Source of the DNA: Bacteroides sp. MSB163
GTDB taxonomy: Bacteria; Bacteroidota; Bacteroidia; Bacteroidales; Bacteroidaceae
NCBI RefSeq assembly: GCF_036416795.1
Contig: NZ_CP143867.1
Span: forward strand, 5,820,001 to 5,884,000
Direction: 5' to 3'
Length of the DNA stretch: 64,000 bases
The notes under the pieces were generated by a model. The model was not told the DNA's origin. It did no database searches and worked only from the letters and a program-made list of their open reading frames with translations. The position numbers and the translations under genes were made by a program. Position 1 is the stretch's first letter. Every line of letters begins with the position of its first letter. Positions 36,826-45,565 of this stretch are shown here, piece after piece.

Positions 36826-36853
36826 ATCATTTTGTCAACTATGACAAAATGAT
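36826..36853. terminator. Palindrome after the beta-helix/jelly-roll gene
   Basis: ATCATTTTGTCA (36826-36837) and its exact complement (36842-36853) around a 4-nt loop, 29 bp after the stop of the leftward gene ending at 36882. The T-run is on the plus-strand side, so as a terminator of the leftward gene it is imperfect. Confidence 0.45.
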
Positions 36854-36881
36854 TTTTATAGGTCATTTTCTGAAAAAACGA

Positions 36882-39341
36882 TTAGTCGTGCGGCTGAGGA
36901 TTCGGATTGGTATGCGCTTCATAAACTTTGAAATCAGCCAACTGTAGGCTTTCATCTTTAAGTCCGTTATCGGGTCTGTCGGATGCACTTTGCATTTTCC
37001 GCCCCAGACTGCGATAAATACCAAATTTATTCCGGATACTTGTCGCCCCCTTCCTCCATAAGTCTACATCTGCGAAAGATTGGTCGGCAAGCACTTTCCC
37101 ATCGCTGATACGGGTCAGTTTGATGCGGAATGTGCCATGATGGGTATAATGCATTTCTGTCTCCACTTGTATCCATTCATCTTCAAAGTCGGCAAGCGGA
37201 AGGTTGTCTATAATAATACCCTTGCCGGACGTTCGTGTGTCGCCTGTATGAATTACTTGTACACGCTTATTCCCTCCGTCTTCATCGCAACGGGTACTGA
37301 TAGTAATGAGTGGTGCGCCATTATTACCTTCCTGCGCCTTCAGTTGGTGAAGATGACAGAACTTGGTGGTGGGTTGGAAACCTTTGGGTATGCGGAGTTT
37401 CCATTCCAGCCGTTGCCACTCGTTCCAGTTTCCGTTCAGATGATACCAATCATGGTTTGTCTGGCTTTTCATCTCATTGCGCTGGCGGTCACTCAGTAAT
37501 CTTCCCCGGTCACTGTCCAAAGCCCCGGCATTGGCATGATTGGTGAATTTGAAAACATATTGCTGCAGGGCAGCATCAAAAAGAACTTCACAATGCACAC
37601 CGTCATAATGGTCGTTTTTCGAGATATTGGGATGTTCGGAATAGTCCCAACCCAAGGCACGCATATATTCGTGTATAGCTCTATAATCTTTTCCCGTTAA
37701 CTCGCGAGAGGCTTGCATACCTCCCTGAAAAACATAGTCGGAACGGACAGGGGAAGGTAACTGCACGGTAGCCCCATATCCAATGGCTTGCAATGCAGAT
37801 TCGCCCAAACGCTCCTTCAATTGCGCCAGATAAAGACTTCGAGGGGCAACCGGAGTATCATGCGAGTCGAAAACACCTACCGGCAACGTAGGACCGGACT
37901 GATTGAAGGGACGACGCAACGGAGTACTTTCTCCTTTACTGCCTATTACCCAGTTATAAGTGCCCGGGGGAATCTGATTTACATAACTCTTCGCCAAGCA
38001 ATTCCAGGCAACAGACCAGGCTGTGCCCCAACCATGACCGGAACCCATGGAACCACGGTTCTTGAAATCAATACCTCCGCCCGGTAAATTACAATTGTCA
38101 AGCAATAAACCTGTACTCCAGCGTTGATGTCCTTCTATACGGCCATTTCCTTTGAAGTTGCAATTAAGGAATACAATAGGCCCTGTTTGTCCGGCGCCAA
38201 GTGCCACAAACCAGATGTTATCTCCCTCTACCGAACAACGGTCAATCAGAATTTGTCCTCCGTTCGGTGCAAACTCCGCCGGTTTGGAAGCTCCCTGGTG
38301 CAAAGCCCTTCTGATTACGTTAATCTGCTGCAAAGTAATTCGTCGCCCGCCTACACCTATACTCTCCATGGTTTCCAATGCATTGATGTCCTTTGCCCAA
38401 CAGTCTTCTCCGTTGATTCTTAGTGCATAATATAATGCTTTCCCGTGATTGACCGCTTGTGCGGGTGACTCGATACGCAGATTCTCCACACCGCACTGAC
38501 GGAGGCGTTGTATGTTATTGGTCACTACCAATGTAGTATTGTCATCGGTGAATTTCGCATCGTAAGAGTCTACCAGCGGGACACTCAGCACAATTGTATT
38601 TCCTTCAATACCTGCAATGGTCCGTTCGGCAATCAGTTGTCGTCCTGCCTTTATCCAGGTCTGAGGTTTTCCGTCACGAACCAAATCATTCATTTTCATA
38701 TATTTGATCCATTTTTCGGTTACGGGTTTGCGTATTTCTATATTGTCGCCGACAGAAAGTTCGGAAACATCAGTTACCGTCAAACGATATGAACCGGCAG
38801 GGATGTACTTGTCAGTCACCTTTATGCTTTTTTCATCCGGAGCAGCTTCGCCTAAACGATTACCCGCACGTTGGCGGATGCCGTTATTCACCACGATTGC
38901 TGTATGCTTATCTCCGGTCATGACGATAACGCTTCCACTCGGATCACTTCCGCTACCGCGCAATACGACACCATCTGTCATTATCTGAAGAGAACGGTTA
39001 CATACGTAACGTCCCGGTGCCAACAGAACTGCACCCCGAAAGCCATCGGCATCTTTGGGAAGTGCGGAAACCATATCAATGGCTTTTTGAATATAATCCG
39101 TGCAATCTTCATTTTCTCCTAAAGGATGTACGGTCAGTTTTGCCGGAACGTATGGCAAGGTTACACCACCGCCCTTATATCCGGCATGTGAAAAGTCGAT
39201 AATCCGGTCACCTCTCTTAGTGGCTTTATACACTAACTTTCCGTTAGCATCCGAATAAACCCACTGGCTTTTGCCTGTTGATTCCTGCCCCATAATGGAT
39301 AAGGGGAAAAGAAGGCATAGTAGATAATAAATGTTCTTCAT
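36882..39341 (-). CDS. Fusion of a beta-helix protein and a jelly-roll lyase-like domain
   Basis: An 819-residue exported protein (signal peptide about 1-18). The N-terminal half (20-520) is a beta-helix protein of the same family as 34307-36175 and 52337-53893 (VVLRGSGSD; GHQRWSTGLLLDN; MGSGHGWGTAWSVAWNC). The C-terminal half (about 535-810) is closely similar to the free lyase-like lipoprotein at 27565-28584 (CHLHQLKAQEGNNGAPLITI; RNKFGIYRSLGRKMQS). The two halves probably act on the same chain. It is separated from SusD-B by a terminator, so it has its own or read-through transcription. Confidence 0.72.
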   Translation of the reverse strand: MKNIYYLLCLLFPLSIMGQESTGKSQWVYSDANGKLVYKATKRGDRIIDFSHAGYKGGGVTLPYVPAKLTVHPLGENEDCTDYIQKAIDMVSALPKDADGFRGAVLLAPGRYVCNRSLQIMTDGVVLRGSGSDPSGSVIVMTGDKHTAIVVNNGIRQRAGNRLGEAAPDEKSIKVTDKYIPAGSYRLTVTDVSELSVGDNIEIRKPVTEKWIKYMKMNDLVRDGKPQTWIKAGRQLIAERTIAGIEGNTIVLSVPLVDSYDAKFTDDNTTLVVTNNIQRLRQCGVENLRIESPAQAVNHGKALYYALRINGEDCWAKDINALETMESIGVGGRRITLQQINVIRRALHQGASKPAEFAPNGGQILIDRCSVEGDNIWFVALGAGQTGPIVFLNCNFKGNGRIEGHQRWSTGLLLDNCNLPGGGIDFKNRGSMGSGHGWGTAWSVAWNCLAKSYVNQIPPGTYNWVIGSKGESTPLRRPFNQSGPTLPVGVFDSHDTPVAPRSLYLAQLKERLGESALQAIGYGATVQLPSPVRSDYVFQGGMQASRELTGKDYRAIHEYMRALGWDYSEHPNISKNDHYDGVHCEVLFDAALQQYVFKFTNHANAGALDSDRGRLLSDRQRNEMKSQTNHDWYHLNGNWNEWQRLEWKLRIPKGFQPTTKFCHLHQLKAQEGNNGAPLITISTRCDEDGGNKRVQVIHTGDTRTSGKGIIIDNLPLADFEDEWIQVETEMHYTHHGTFRIKLTRISDGKVLADQSFADVDLWRKGATSIRNKFGIYRSLGRKMQSASDRPDNGLKDESLQLADFKVYEAHTNPNPQPHD

Positions 39342-39430
39342 TCTTTGTCTTATTCAATAAAGTTAATTAATGGTGTAACAAAGGAAAAGGAAAAAAATGA
39401 TTTCCATTATATAGATTGTCTCAAAAGCTT

Positions 39431-39475
39431 GTAAAAAAAGAGCAAACTTCTACTACTGAGAGTAAAAGTTTGCTC
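39431..39475 (-). terminator. Rho-independent terminator after SusD-B
   Basis: Stem GAGCAAACTT/AAGTTTGCTC (39440-39449 with 39466-39475). Read on the minus strand it is followed by TTTTTTTAC. It lies 52 bp after the SusD-B stop and closes the SusCD-B unit. Confidence 0.85.
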
Positions 39476-39526
39476 AATATTGGTTTAACTAAATACCTTA
39501 ATTAAGAGATTCTGTATTTTGGTATA

Positions 39527-41305
39527 CTATTTTAATGGATCAAAGTCACCACTTTCCCAACCAATAGTCTGTTGCAATTTCGGATTCTGTTCGAAATGTT
39601 TACGAGCCAATCCTTGGAAATAATAGCTGTCTTTTACGTCCCATTGATAGGTTTCGTCAATTCTCCAGGTTTGAGTAGTGAAATACTTAAAATAATTCTT
39701 TGTCATCAATTCCGGATCGCTCTTTATCATAGTTATAAAATCTCTTCGTGCCATAGTAGCATATTCATTCTTCACTTGTATTTCAATTCTGTAACGGGAA
39801 TATCCTTGCATATCAGAGAATATTTTGCGACGAAGCAAATCCCAGAAACGTTTGCCCTCATAAGCCAATTCAATGCGGCGTTCATAGAGAACGGCATCAA
39901 CTAATTCTTGTTGGCTCATATTTACTTTTAAACCATAGAGCCCGTCCGCATTGGCCGTTATACCGGCTCTTTTACGAATATCTTTCAGGATAGTATAAAC
40001 TTCATCAGATTTATTTCCTACTTCCGCAGCACATTCAGCAAGATTCAATAACACTTCTGCATAACGCATTTCAATCCAGTCCATGTCACCGTGATCCTTG
40101 GCTTCAGTAGCTGTCTTTTCAGGGATAGAAAACTTGCATGAATAAAATCCTGTGCCAGTCGGACTGTGAGTATCTTCGCCACCTTTGTAAGTATACATAC
40201 AACCCTGAAACCATTCCGGCATACCATTCAATGGATATTCAGCACCATTGTAAACGATGATATCGTAGAAACGGGGATCACGGTTCAACCAGAACATACC
40301 GGTAGCGTCAGTAGCAGTAGGATCAAAAGCTTCCTTCACACCATCACCATCTACATCTACTCCTGGAATAGTACCATCAGCCATTGGGAAAGCAAGTGCC
40401 ATATCCAATGTAGGATGGTGGTTACCGGTAGCTCCTACCGAAAACTCCAACGGACGAAGTCCTGCCATGAAATTGTGTGTACGCACCGGATCGAGAAAAC
40501 GGGTAGTGATAACAGTCTCAGAGGTAGTTTCTTTTGTCCATATCTCCTTATAAACAGGATGTAAAGCACGTTGTCCGTTCTCTGACAGTTCCTTTTGGGC
40601 CGCTAAGCAGGCATTGTATGCTGTCTGCCAACGGGTACGGTCATTGTTCGGATTAAATTGCTTACTGGCATAAGTCATCAACACACGTCCTTTGAAAGCC
40701 ATAGCTGCTCCTTTGGTGATACGTCCAAAGTCATTTTCACCCCAAATACTGGGCAATGAAGCCGCTGCATCATCAAGGTCTTTCACTATCTGGTCAATAC
40801 ATTCTTTTGCTGTATTCCGAGTAACATACAAATCGTCACTATGTCTGTCCTGCGGAGTTAAAATCAAAGGTACACCTCCATAAATTTTTACCATCTCAAA
40901 ATACTGATAAGCACGTAAGAAAAGCGCTTGTGCCTTTATACGGTTCCGGATGTCCTCGGACAAACTACCTCCATCAATACTTGTTAACAAAACATTGATA
41001 GTATATATCTTGTCATAAGGCCAATGTTCTCCTAACGGACCTCCGGCAGTAGCTACCGCCGTCAATCGGCCATGAATAAAATCACCACCTCCGTTGCCTT
41101 CATCACTATATTTAGAATAATCACCACTAAATGATGGTAGATTATCTTTGTAGCATTTATCCAAAAAAGCTGTAGCCAGAATTTCACTATTCCATGTTGC
41201 CTTTTCGCTGACAGCTGTCAGGTCATCTTTATCCAATACGGAAGTACAGCTAGTCAAGCTTGCAAATGTCAATGCTGTAATAGCTATTATATGTTTTGAT
41301 TTCAT
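39527..41305 (-). CDS. SusD-B: surface glycan-binding lipoprotein
   Basis: A 592-residue SusD/RagB lipoprotein (lipobox LTSCTSVLDK). KAQALFLRAYQYFEMVKIYGGVPLIL and ERRIELAYEGKRFWDLLRRKIF are typical SusD segments. The ATG at 41305 gives a better leader than the TTG three codons upstream. It is longer than SusD-A and SusD-C and of a different subgroup, so this pair probably binds a different or larger ligand. It follows SusC-B by 25 bp. Confidence 0.93.
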   Translation of the reverse strand: MKSKHIIAITALTFASLTSCTSVLDKDDLTAVSEKATWNSEILATAFLDKCYKDNLPSFSGDYSKYSDEGNGGGDFIHGRLTAVATAGGPLGEHWPYDKIYTINVLLTSIDGGSLSEDIRNRIKAQALFLRAYQYFEMVKIYGGVPLILTPQDRHSDDLYVTRNTAKECIDQIVKDLDDAAASLPSIWGENDFGRITKGAAMAFKGRVLMTYASKQFNPNNDRTRWQTAYNACLAAQKELSENGQRALHPVYKEIWTKETTSETVITTRFLDPVRTHNFMAGLRPLEFSVGATGNHHPTLDMALAFPMADGTIPGVDVDGDGVKEAFDPTATDATGMFWLNRDPRFYDIIVYNGAEYPLNGMPEWFQGCMYTYKGGEDTHSPTGTGFYSCKFSIPEKTATEAKDHGDMDWIEMRYAEVLLNLAECAAEVGNKSDEVYTILKDIRKRAGITANADGLYGLKVNMSQQELVDAVLYERRIELAYEGKRFWDLLRRKIFSDMQGYSRYRIEIQVKNEYATMARRDFITMIKSDPELMTKNYFKYFTTQTWRIDETYQWDVKDSYYFQGLARKHFEQNPKLQQTIGWESGDFDPLK

Positions 41306-41330
41306 AATATTCAAGTGTTTTTTTATATAA

Positions 41331-44300
41331 TTAGATCGTTAGGTTCAAACCAAATGAGAAGTTTCTCATAACAGGATAGTCTGAAATACTCGTTGCTTCG
41401 GGATCCATCCATTTTACTTTATCCTGTAATAAGAAGAGATTTGTACCATTCAGGAAAAGTCTTGCTTTCTCAATACCTATCCGCTGAACAAATGTCTTCG
41501 GCAAATCATAAGATATGGATATATTTTTGCAACGCAAGAAAGAAGCATTACGTACCCAAAAGGAAGAAGCTTCATTATTCTTATACTGTGTAGCGCCCGG
41601 CATTGAAGCATTTGTATTCTCCGGGGTCCAGTGGTCATTATAATATTTGAATGTACTTGTATGGGCATTGATACCATTACCACGGAAATCCATCAACTTC
41701 TTATGACCGGCCATACCTTGGAAGAATATATCAAGCATGAACCCTTTCCATTTACCGCCAATCGTGAAGCCATAAGTGATAGGAGCTACTTTATTTTCAA
41801 TAATAACAACTTTGTCATCATCTGTAATGATACCATCCGGTTCATCACTCTCAGGGCCACGTACATCTTTGTATATCAACATACCTAAACCGGGTTTCTG
41901 TCCTTTAATAGTCATATTCGGATTTTCTTCCATATATTGCTGTAACTGTTCCTCGGTACGAATCATTCCAATACATTCAAATCCCCATTCACGGCTCAAT
42001 GACTGACCGATTTCAGATTTGTATGCCCGGATATTTTCTGCTTCATCTTTCTTGGACCACCAGCTGTTTGCAAAACTAAAGTTACCTCTTAAATAATAGT
42101 CCAATTTACCGATTCTGTCATTGTACCCCAGTTCTACTTCGAAACCACGGGATTTAACCTCCGAATAGTTCTCTTTTGGCAAAGATGCACCAAATGTAGT
42201 AGGTACACTCACATTCAGATTATCAAGAATGTCGTATGTACGTCTATAGAAATATTCAAAGCTGAAATCAAATTTATTTCTAAACCAACGGCTATCAAAA
42301 CCGATGTTGTAAGAAGTTGATTTCTCCCAAGTCAATTTAGGATTAGGAACTTCCTTAGGCTCCAATCCATAAGATAAACCATTGAATACGGCACCTGTAG
42401 TAATTCCGTAACGAGCCATCCATTGCCAACCGCCAATAGCATCATTACCTAATGTAGCAATAGAACCGCGCAGTTTCATATAATCAATAAACTTGATATT
42501 CTCTGAGAAGAAAGGTTCACTGGAAATACGCCATCCTGCTGAAACAGAGGGGAAGAAACCCCAGCGTTGATCAGGAGCAAATTTTGTAGAACCATCGACA
42601 CGGAATGCAGCTTCCAGTAGATACTTGTCTGCATAAGCATAGTTCAGACGCCCTACGTAGGAAAGGCGGCCACTTTCACTTACAGAGCCAGCTCCAACAA
42701 TAGATTCAGAAGCATCACCACTTGCACCGAAAAATTCCGGCATTTCCCAAGTGATTAGTTTATTACGCTGTGCATCAAATTTCTCACTATCACCTTCAGA
42801 TTGTTCATAAACAAATAATGCACTTAAATCATGGTTACCAAACTTACGGTCATAAGTTACAAATAGGTTTAATTGATATTCTTCTGCCAACTGGTTTTCT
42901 TTAAATACATAGTTACCGTCATCACGAGTTTTGGTAGATACTACTACATTACTCGGGTCAATATAATGATTGTTCGTTCCGGCAGTCTGGAAATTATACA
43001 TTTCATACGGGAAGTTCACCTTTTTAATTAATCGATTATCCAATGTACGGTTATACTGTACTTTCAGTTTCAGACCTTTTACAAAGGGAACTCGATATTC
43101 CGCAGTCGCATTGACATTAACATTTTGCCATTTCTTAGTATGTAAACCCGATTCTTCGCTAATAAGCATTAACGGATGCCATTCAATAAAGTTACCTACT
43201 GGCATTCCATCAATCATACTTGGAATCATCTTGGTACGGAGCAATAATCCCTTGTATAAGTCATTCATACGATCACGGTCACCGTCGGATTTCCAATTAG
43301 GTTTGGTATCTTTACGATTATCTGTACTGATATTCAAACCAACTGTAAAATTCTTACTGATATCAGCATCAATACTAGCACGGAAATTATATTTAGAATA
43401 CTTCAAATTATCAAATGAACCTACATTATAGAAATAAGAACCACCGATAAAATAACGTACTTTTTCGGTTCCTCCGGTAATATTGATAGCATGACGAGTA
43501 GACCATGGAGTTTTCCATGCATCATCCAGAAAACTATAATCAGTTGTTTTGAAATGTGCCAACTCGTCATCTGTATACCAAGAAGACTTGGTAGTCGGAT
43601 CTTGCTGTTCTACATTCGGATTCCAAATGGCATTGTTAAGATAACCCTGTATAGCACGGTCATTCAAATAAACAGCATGTTCATAAGCACTAAGCGTCTC
43701 CGGAATCATAGCAGCTACATCGATACCTACCGTACCAGTATAATTGATAGTTGGTTTCGCATTTCCACCTTTCTTTGTGGTAATCAATACAACACCATTA
43801 GCAGCACGGGCACCATAAACTGCTGCCGATGCACCATCTTTCAATACTGATATATTAGCCACCTCACTGGCATCCAGTGCGTCAAACGCCATCTTATCCC
43901 TTACTACTCCATCAATAACATATAGTGGGTCAGAATTGTTAGGAGTACCTTTAGCGCGTACACTAAAAGAGGCTGAAGTTCCCGGTTTACCTGTTCCTTG
44001 AGTTATATATACACCTGAAAGGCGTCCTGCTAATGCTGAAGACAGATTAGCTGATGGAAAATCTTCAATAGCTTTGGCATCAACACTAGTTACACTGCCC
44101 GTCACACTTCCCTTTTTCTGCGTACCATACCCTACTACAACTACTTCATCTAAAGCTTGTGAATCTTCAGTCAATACAATTTTCAGATTACTTTCAGTAA
44201 CGACTTTAGTTACATCCTTATAGCCAATATAACTAAACTTCAGAGTCGAGCCTTTAACACATTTAATAGAAAAATTACCATCAATGTCAGTAATTGCTCC

Positions 44301-44477
44301 GTTAGTAGTGTTCAATTCTGCAACTGTCACTCCAATTAACGGTTCACCATTCTGATCCTCTACGCTTCCTGTTACTGTTATATTCTGAGCATGTACTATA
44401 GTACCAAAAGAGAAGCTCAACAGTACCAACAAAATACGCCATAACAGCGATTTCGACAAGTGTTCTTTCTTTTTCAT
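41331..44477 (-). CDS. SusC-B: TonB-dependent outer-membrane glycan transporter
   Basis: A 1048-residue SusC/RagA-type receptor. Leader MKKKEHLSKSLLWR, a CarboxypepD_reg-like domain (about 33-115), plug (about 118-230, DEVVVVGYGTQKKGSVTG; ANGVVLITTKKGG) and barrel ending SFGLNLTI. No STN domain. Its first codons and 5' UTR resemble, but do not duplicate, the inverted repeat at SusC-A and SusC-C (44437-44507). The plug protein C gene lies 326 bp upstream in the same direction. It forms a separate unit with SusD-B. Confidence 0.94.
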   Translation of the reverse strand: MKKKEHLSKSLLWRILLVLLSFSFGTIVHAQNITVTGSVEDQNGEPLIGVTVAELNTTNGAITDIDGNFSIKCVKGSTLKFSYIGYKDVTKVVTESNLKIVLTEDSQALDEVVVVGYGTQKKGSVTGSVTSVDAKAIEDFPSANLSSALAGRLSGVYITQGTGKPGTSASFSVRAKGTPNNSDPLYVIDGVVRDKMAFDALDASEVANISVLKDGASAAVYGARAANGVVLITTKKGGNAKPTINYTGTVGIDVAAMIPETLSAYEHAVYLNDRAIQGYLNNAIWNPNVEQQDPTTKSSWYTDDELAHFKTTDYSFLDDAWKTPWSTRHAINITGGTEKVRYFIGGSYFYNVGSFDNLKYSKYNFRASIDADISKNFTVGLNISTDNRKDTKPNWKSDGDRDRMNDLYKGLLLRTKMIPSMIDGMPVGNFIEWHPLMLISEESGLHTKKWQNVNVNATAEYRVPFVKGLKLKVQYNRTLDNRLIKKVNFPYEMYNFQTAGTNNHYIDPSNVVVSTKTRDDGNYVFKENQLAEEYQLNLFVTYDRKFGNHDLSALFVYEQSEGDSEKFDAQRNKLITWEMPEFFGASGDASESIVGAGSVSESGRLSYVGRLNYAYADKYLLEAAFRVDGSTKFAPDQRWGFFPSVSAGWRISSEPFFSENIKFIDYMKLRGSIATLGNDAIGGWQWMARYGITTGAVFNGLSYGLEPKEVPNPKLTWEKSTSYNIGFDSRWFRNKFDFSFEYFYRRTYDILDNLNVSVPTTFGASLPKENYSEVKSRGFEVELGYNDRIGKLDYYLRGNFSFANSWWSKKDEAENIRAYKSEIGQSLSREWGFECIGMIRTEEQLQQYMEENPNMTIKGQKPGLGMLIYKDVRGPESDEPDGIITDDDKVVIIENKVAPITYGFTIGGKWKGFMLDIFFQGMAGHKKLMDFRGNGINAHTSTFKYYNDHWTPENTNASMPGATQYKNNEASSFWVRNASFLRCKNISISYDLPKTFVQRIGIEKARLFLNGTNLFLLQDKVKWMDPEATSISDYPVMRNFSFGLNLTI

Positions 44478-44507
44478 TAAAATTACTTTTTTTGATTAGA
44501 CTTAAAT
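44437..44507 (-). repeat. Diverged, shorter copy of the SusC-start repeat at SusC-B
   Basis: About 71 bp aligning with the downstream half of the inverted repeat, with roughly eight differences. ATTTAAGTCTAAT, AAAAAAGTA, TTTAATGAAAAAGAAAGAAC and TCGAAATCGCT are shared, including part of the 5' UTR. The upstream half of the repeat is absent. Its orientation is inverted relative to the left copy and direct relative to the right copy. Confidence 0.7.
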
Positions 44508-44803
44508 AAACAAAGCATTTTTCCAACGCTTTCTCGTTTTATTATTAAACATTTCTATTACATAAACCATAGCATATGTATATAAAAATAATATACATAG
44601 CTATAAAATCAGTATTAGAACATTCATAATGTGGTTAGACTAACAACAATACAAAGAAAGGAATGAATTTATTAACCTAATATCAGTTGCATCTCAAAAG
44701 CTTGCATTTTTATTGCAATAGATAATAATTTCCCCAAAAATAACTTCATTTTATGGGAGAATCAGTTTAAGATGTTTTTCATGGCAGAAGAGTTAACGAA
44801 GGA
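44478..44803. other. 326-bp gap upstream of SusC-B
   Basis: AT-rich, with an imperfect inverted repeat ATAGCATATGTATAT (44569-44583)/ATATACATAGCTAT (44591-44604) that could be an operator about 90 bp before SusC-B. Its start overlaps the diverged SusC-start repeat. No exact TAnnTTTG box was found. Confidence 0.45.
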
Positions 44804-45475
44804 TTATTTTATCCGTATGATGATAACGCCATTAGCTCCTTTCATTCCATATTCAGAGCCATCTTTTTTAATCTCAACTTCTTGTATATCTTCTACTGAC
44901 ACTGCATTATTGGCTTCCTCCAATGAATTATATTCGGTTCCGCCTATAATGAAAAGCGGTTCGGTACTGAGGGCAAAAGATGAACTTCCCCGTATTGAAG
45001 CCTTCATTTGTCCGTTTGAATAATTAATCTGCAATCCGGCAATATTACCTCGCAGCAAATCTATTAAATTGTTGACGTCTAATTGCCGGATTCTCTCATA
45101 AGTGATAATATTGCTATTATAGGTTTGTTCCGGTATTTCCTGATACATGCAGGTTATTGTTTTTTCATTCGTGGCATAGCGCAATGAATTCTTCCCCAGA
45201 TGTATGGTATAGGTTGGAATTCCCGACATAGGCACATAAGCCACCAACTTCCTGTTAGGATATACCAACAGTGTATCGCCTGTTTTCACATTATCCAGTT
45301 CAAATGTACCTTTTGATGAAGTGGAAAGCATCTTCATGCGCCCCTTTACCCGCATTTTTATCTTTTTGGCCGGTTTACCCTTTTCATTCAGGATAACTCC
45401 TGCCACATTGTCCTGTGCTGTTCCAACCAGTGAAATCAGAATAGCTGATAATAAAATCAGAATACGATGTTTCAT
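44804..45475 (-). CDS. Barrel-less TonB-receptor plug protein C
   Basis: A 223-residue exported protein (signal peptide about 1-20, ending GTA). CarboxypepD_reg-like domain (about 22-95, GVILNEKGKPAKKIKM) and plug-like domain (about 120-223: ITYERIRQLDVNNLIDLLRG; EVEIKKDGSEYGMKGANGVIIIRI), with no barrel. It is a paralogue of 24033-24698, in the same position of the mirror cassette, and also preceded by a terminator-like hairpin. In this cassette the MG2/plug genes do not follow; SusC-B does. Confidence 0.75.
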   Translation of the reverse strand: MKHRILILLSAILISLVGTAQDNVAGVILNEKGKPAKKIKMRVKGRMKMLSTSSKGTFELDNVKTGDTLLVYPNRKLVAYVPMSGIPTYTIHLGKNSLRYATNEKTITCMYQEIPEQTYNSNIITYERIRQLDVNNLIDLLRGNIAGLQINYSNGQMKASIRGSSSFALSTEPLFIIGGTEYNSLEEANNAVSVEDIQEVEIKKDGSEYGMKGANGVIIIRIK

Positions 45476-45492
45476 ATCTTTATAATATTAAT

Positions 45493-45545
45493 AAAAAGAG
45501 AGAATATTCAAACACAATATGTATGTCTAATATTCTCTCCTTTTT
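45493..45545 (-). terminator. Terminator/attenuator between surface lipoprotein C and plug protein C
   Basis: AAAAAGAGAGAATATT (45493-45508) pairs with AATATTCTCTCCTTTTT (45529-45545) with one bulge. Read on the minus strand it ends in a T-run (TTTTTATT). It occupies the same position as the hairpin at 23977-24017. Confidence 0.8.
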
Positions 45546-45565
45546 AAATGAATGAGATTGATTAT

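Larger units (their letters stand above)
36176..36881. other. 706-bp intergenic region with a 22-bp array and large hairpins
   Basis: The largest gene-free stretch in the window. It holds the 22-bp periodic array (36353-36638), a 15-bp inverted repeat (36729-36743/36794-36808) and a 12-bp palindrome (36826-36853). No open frame with protein-like composition was seen. Confidence 0.7.
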
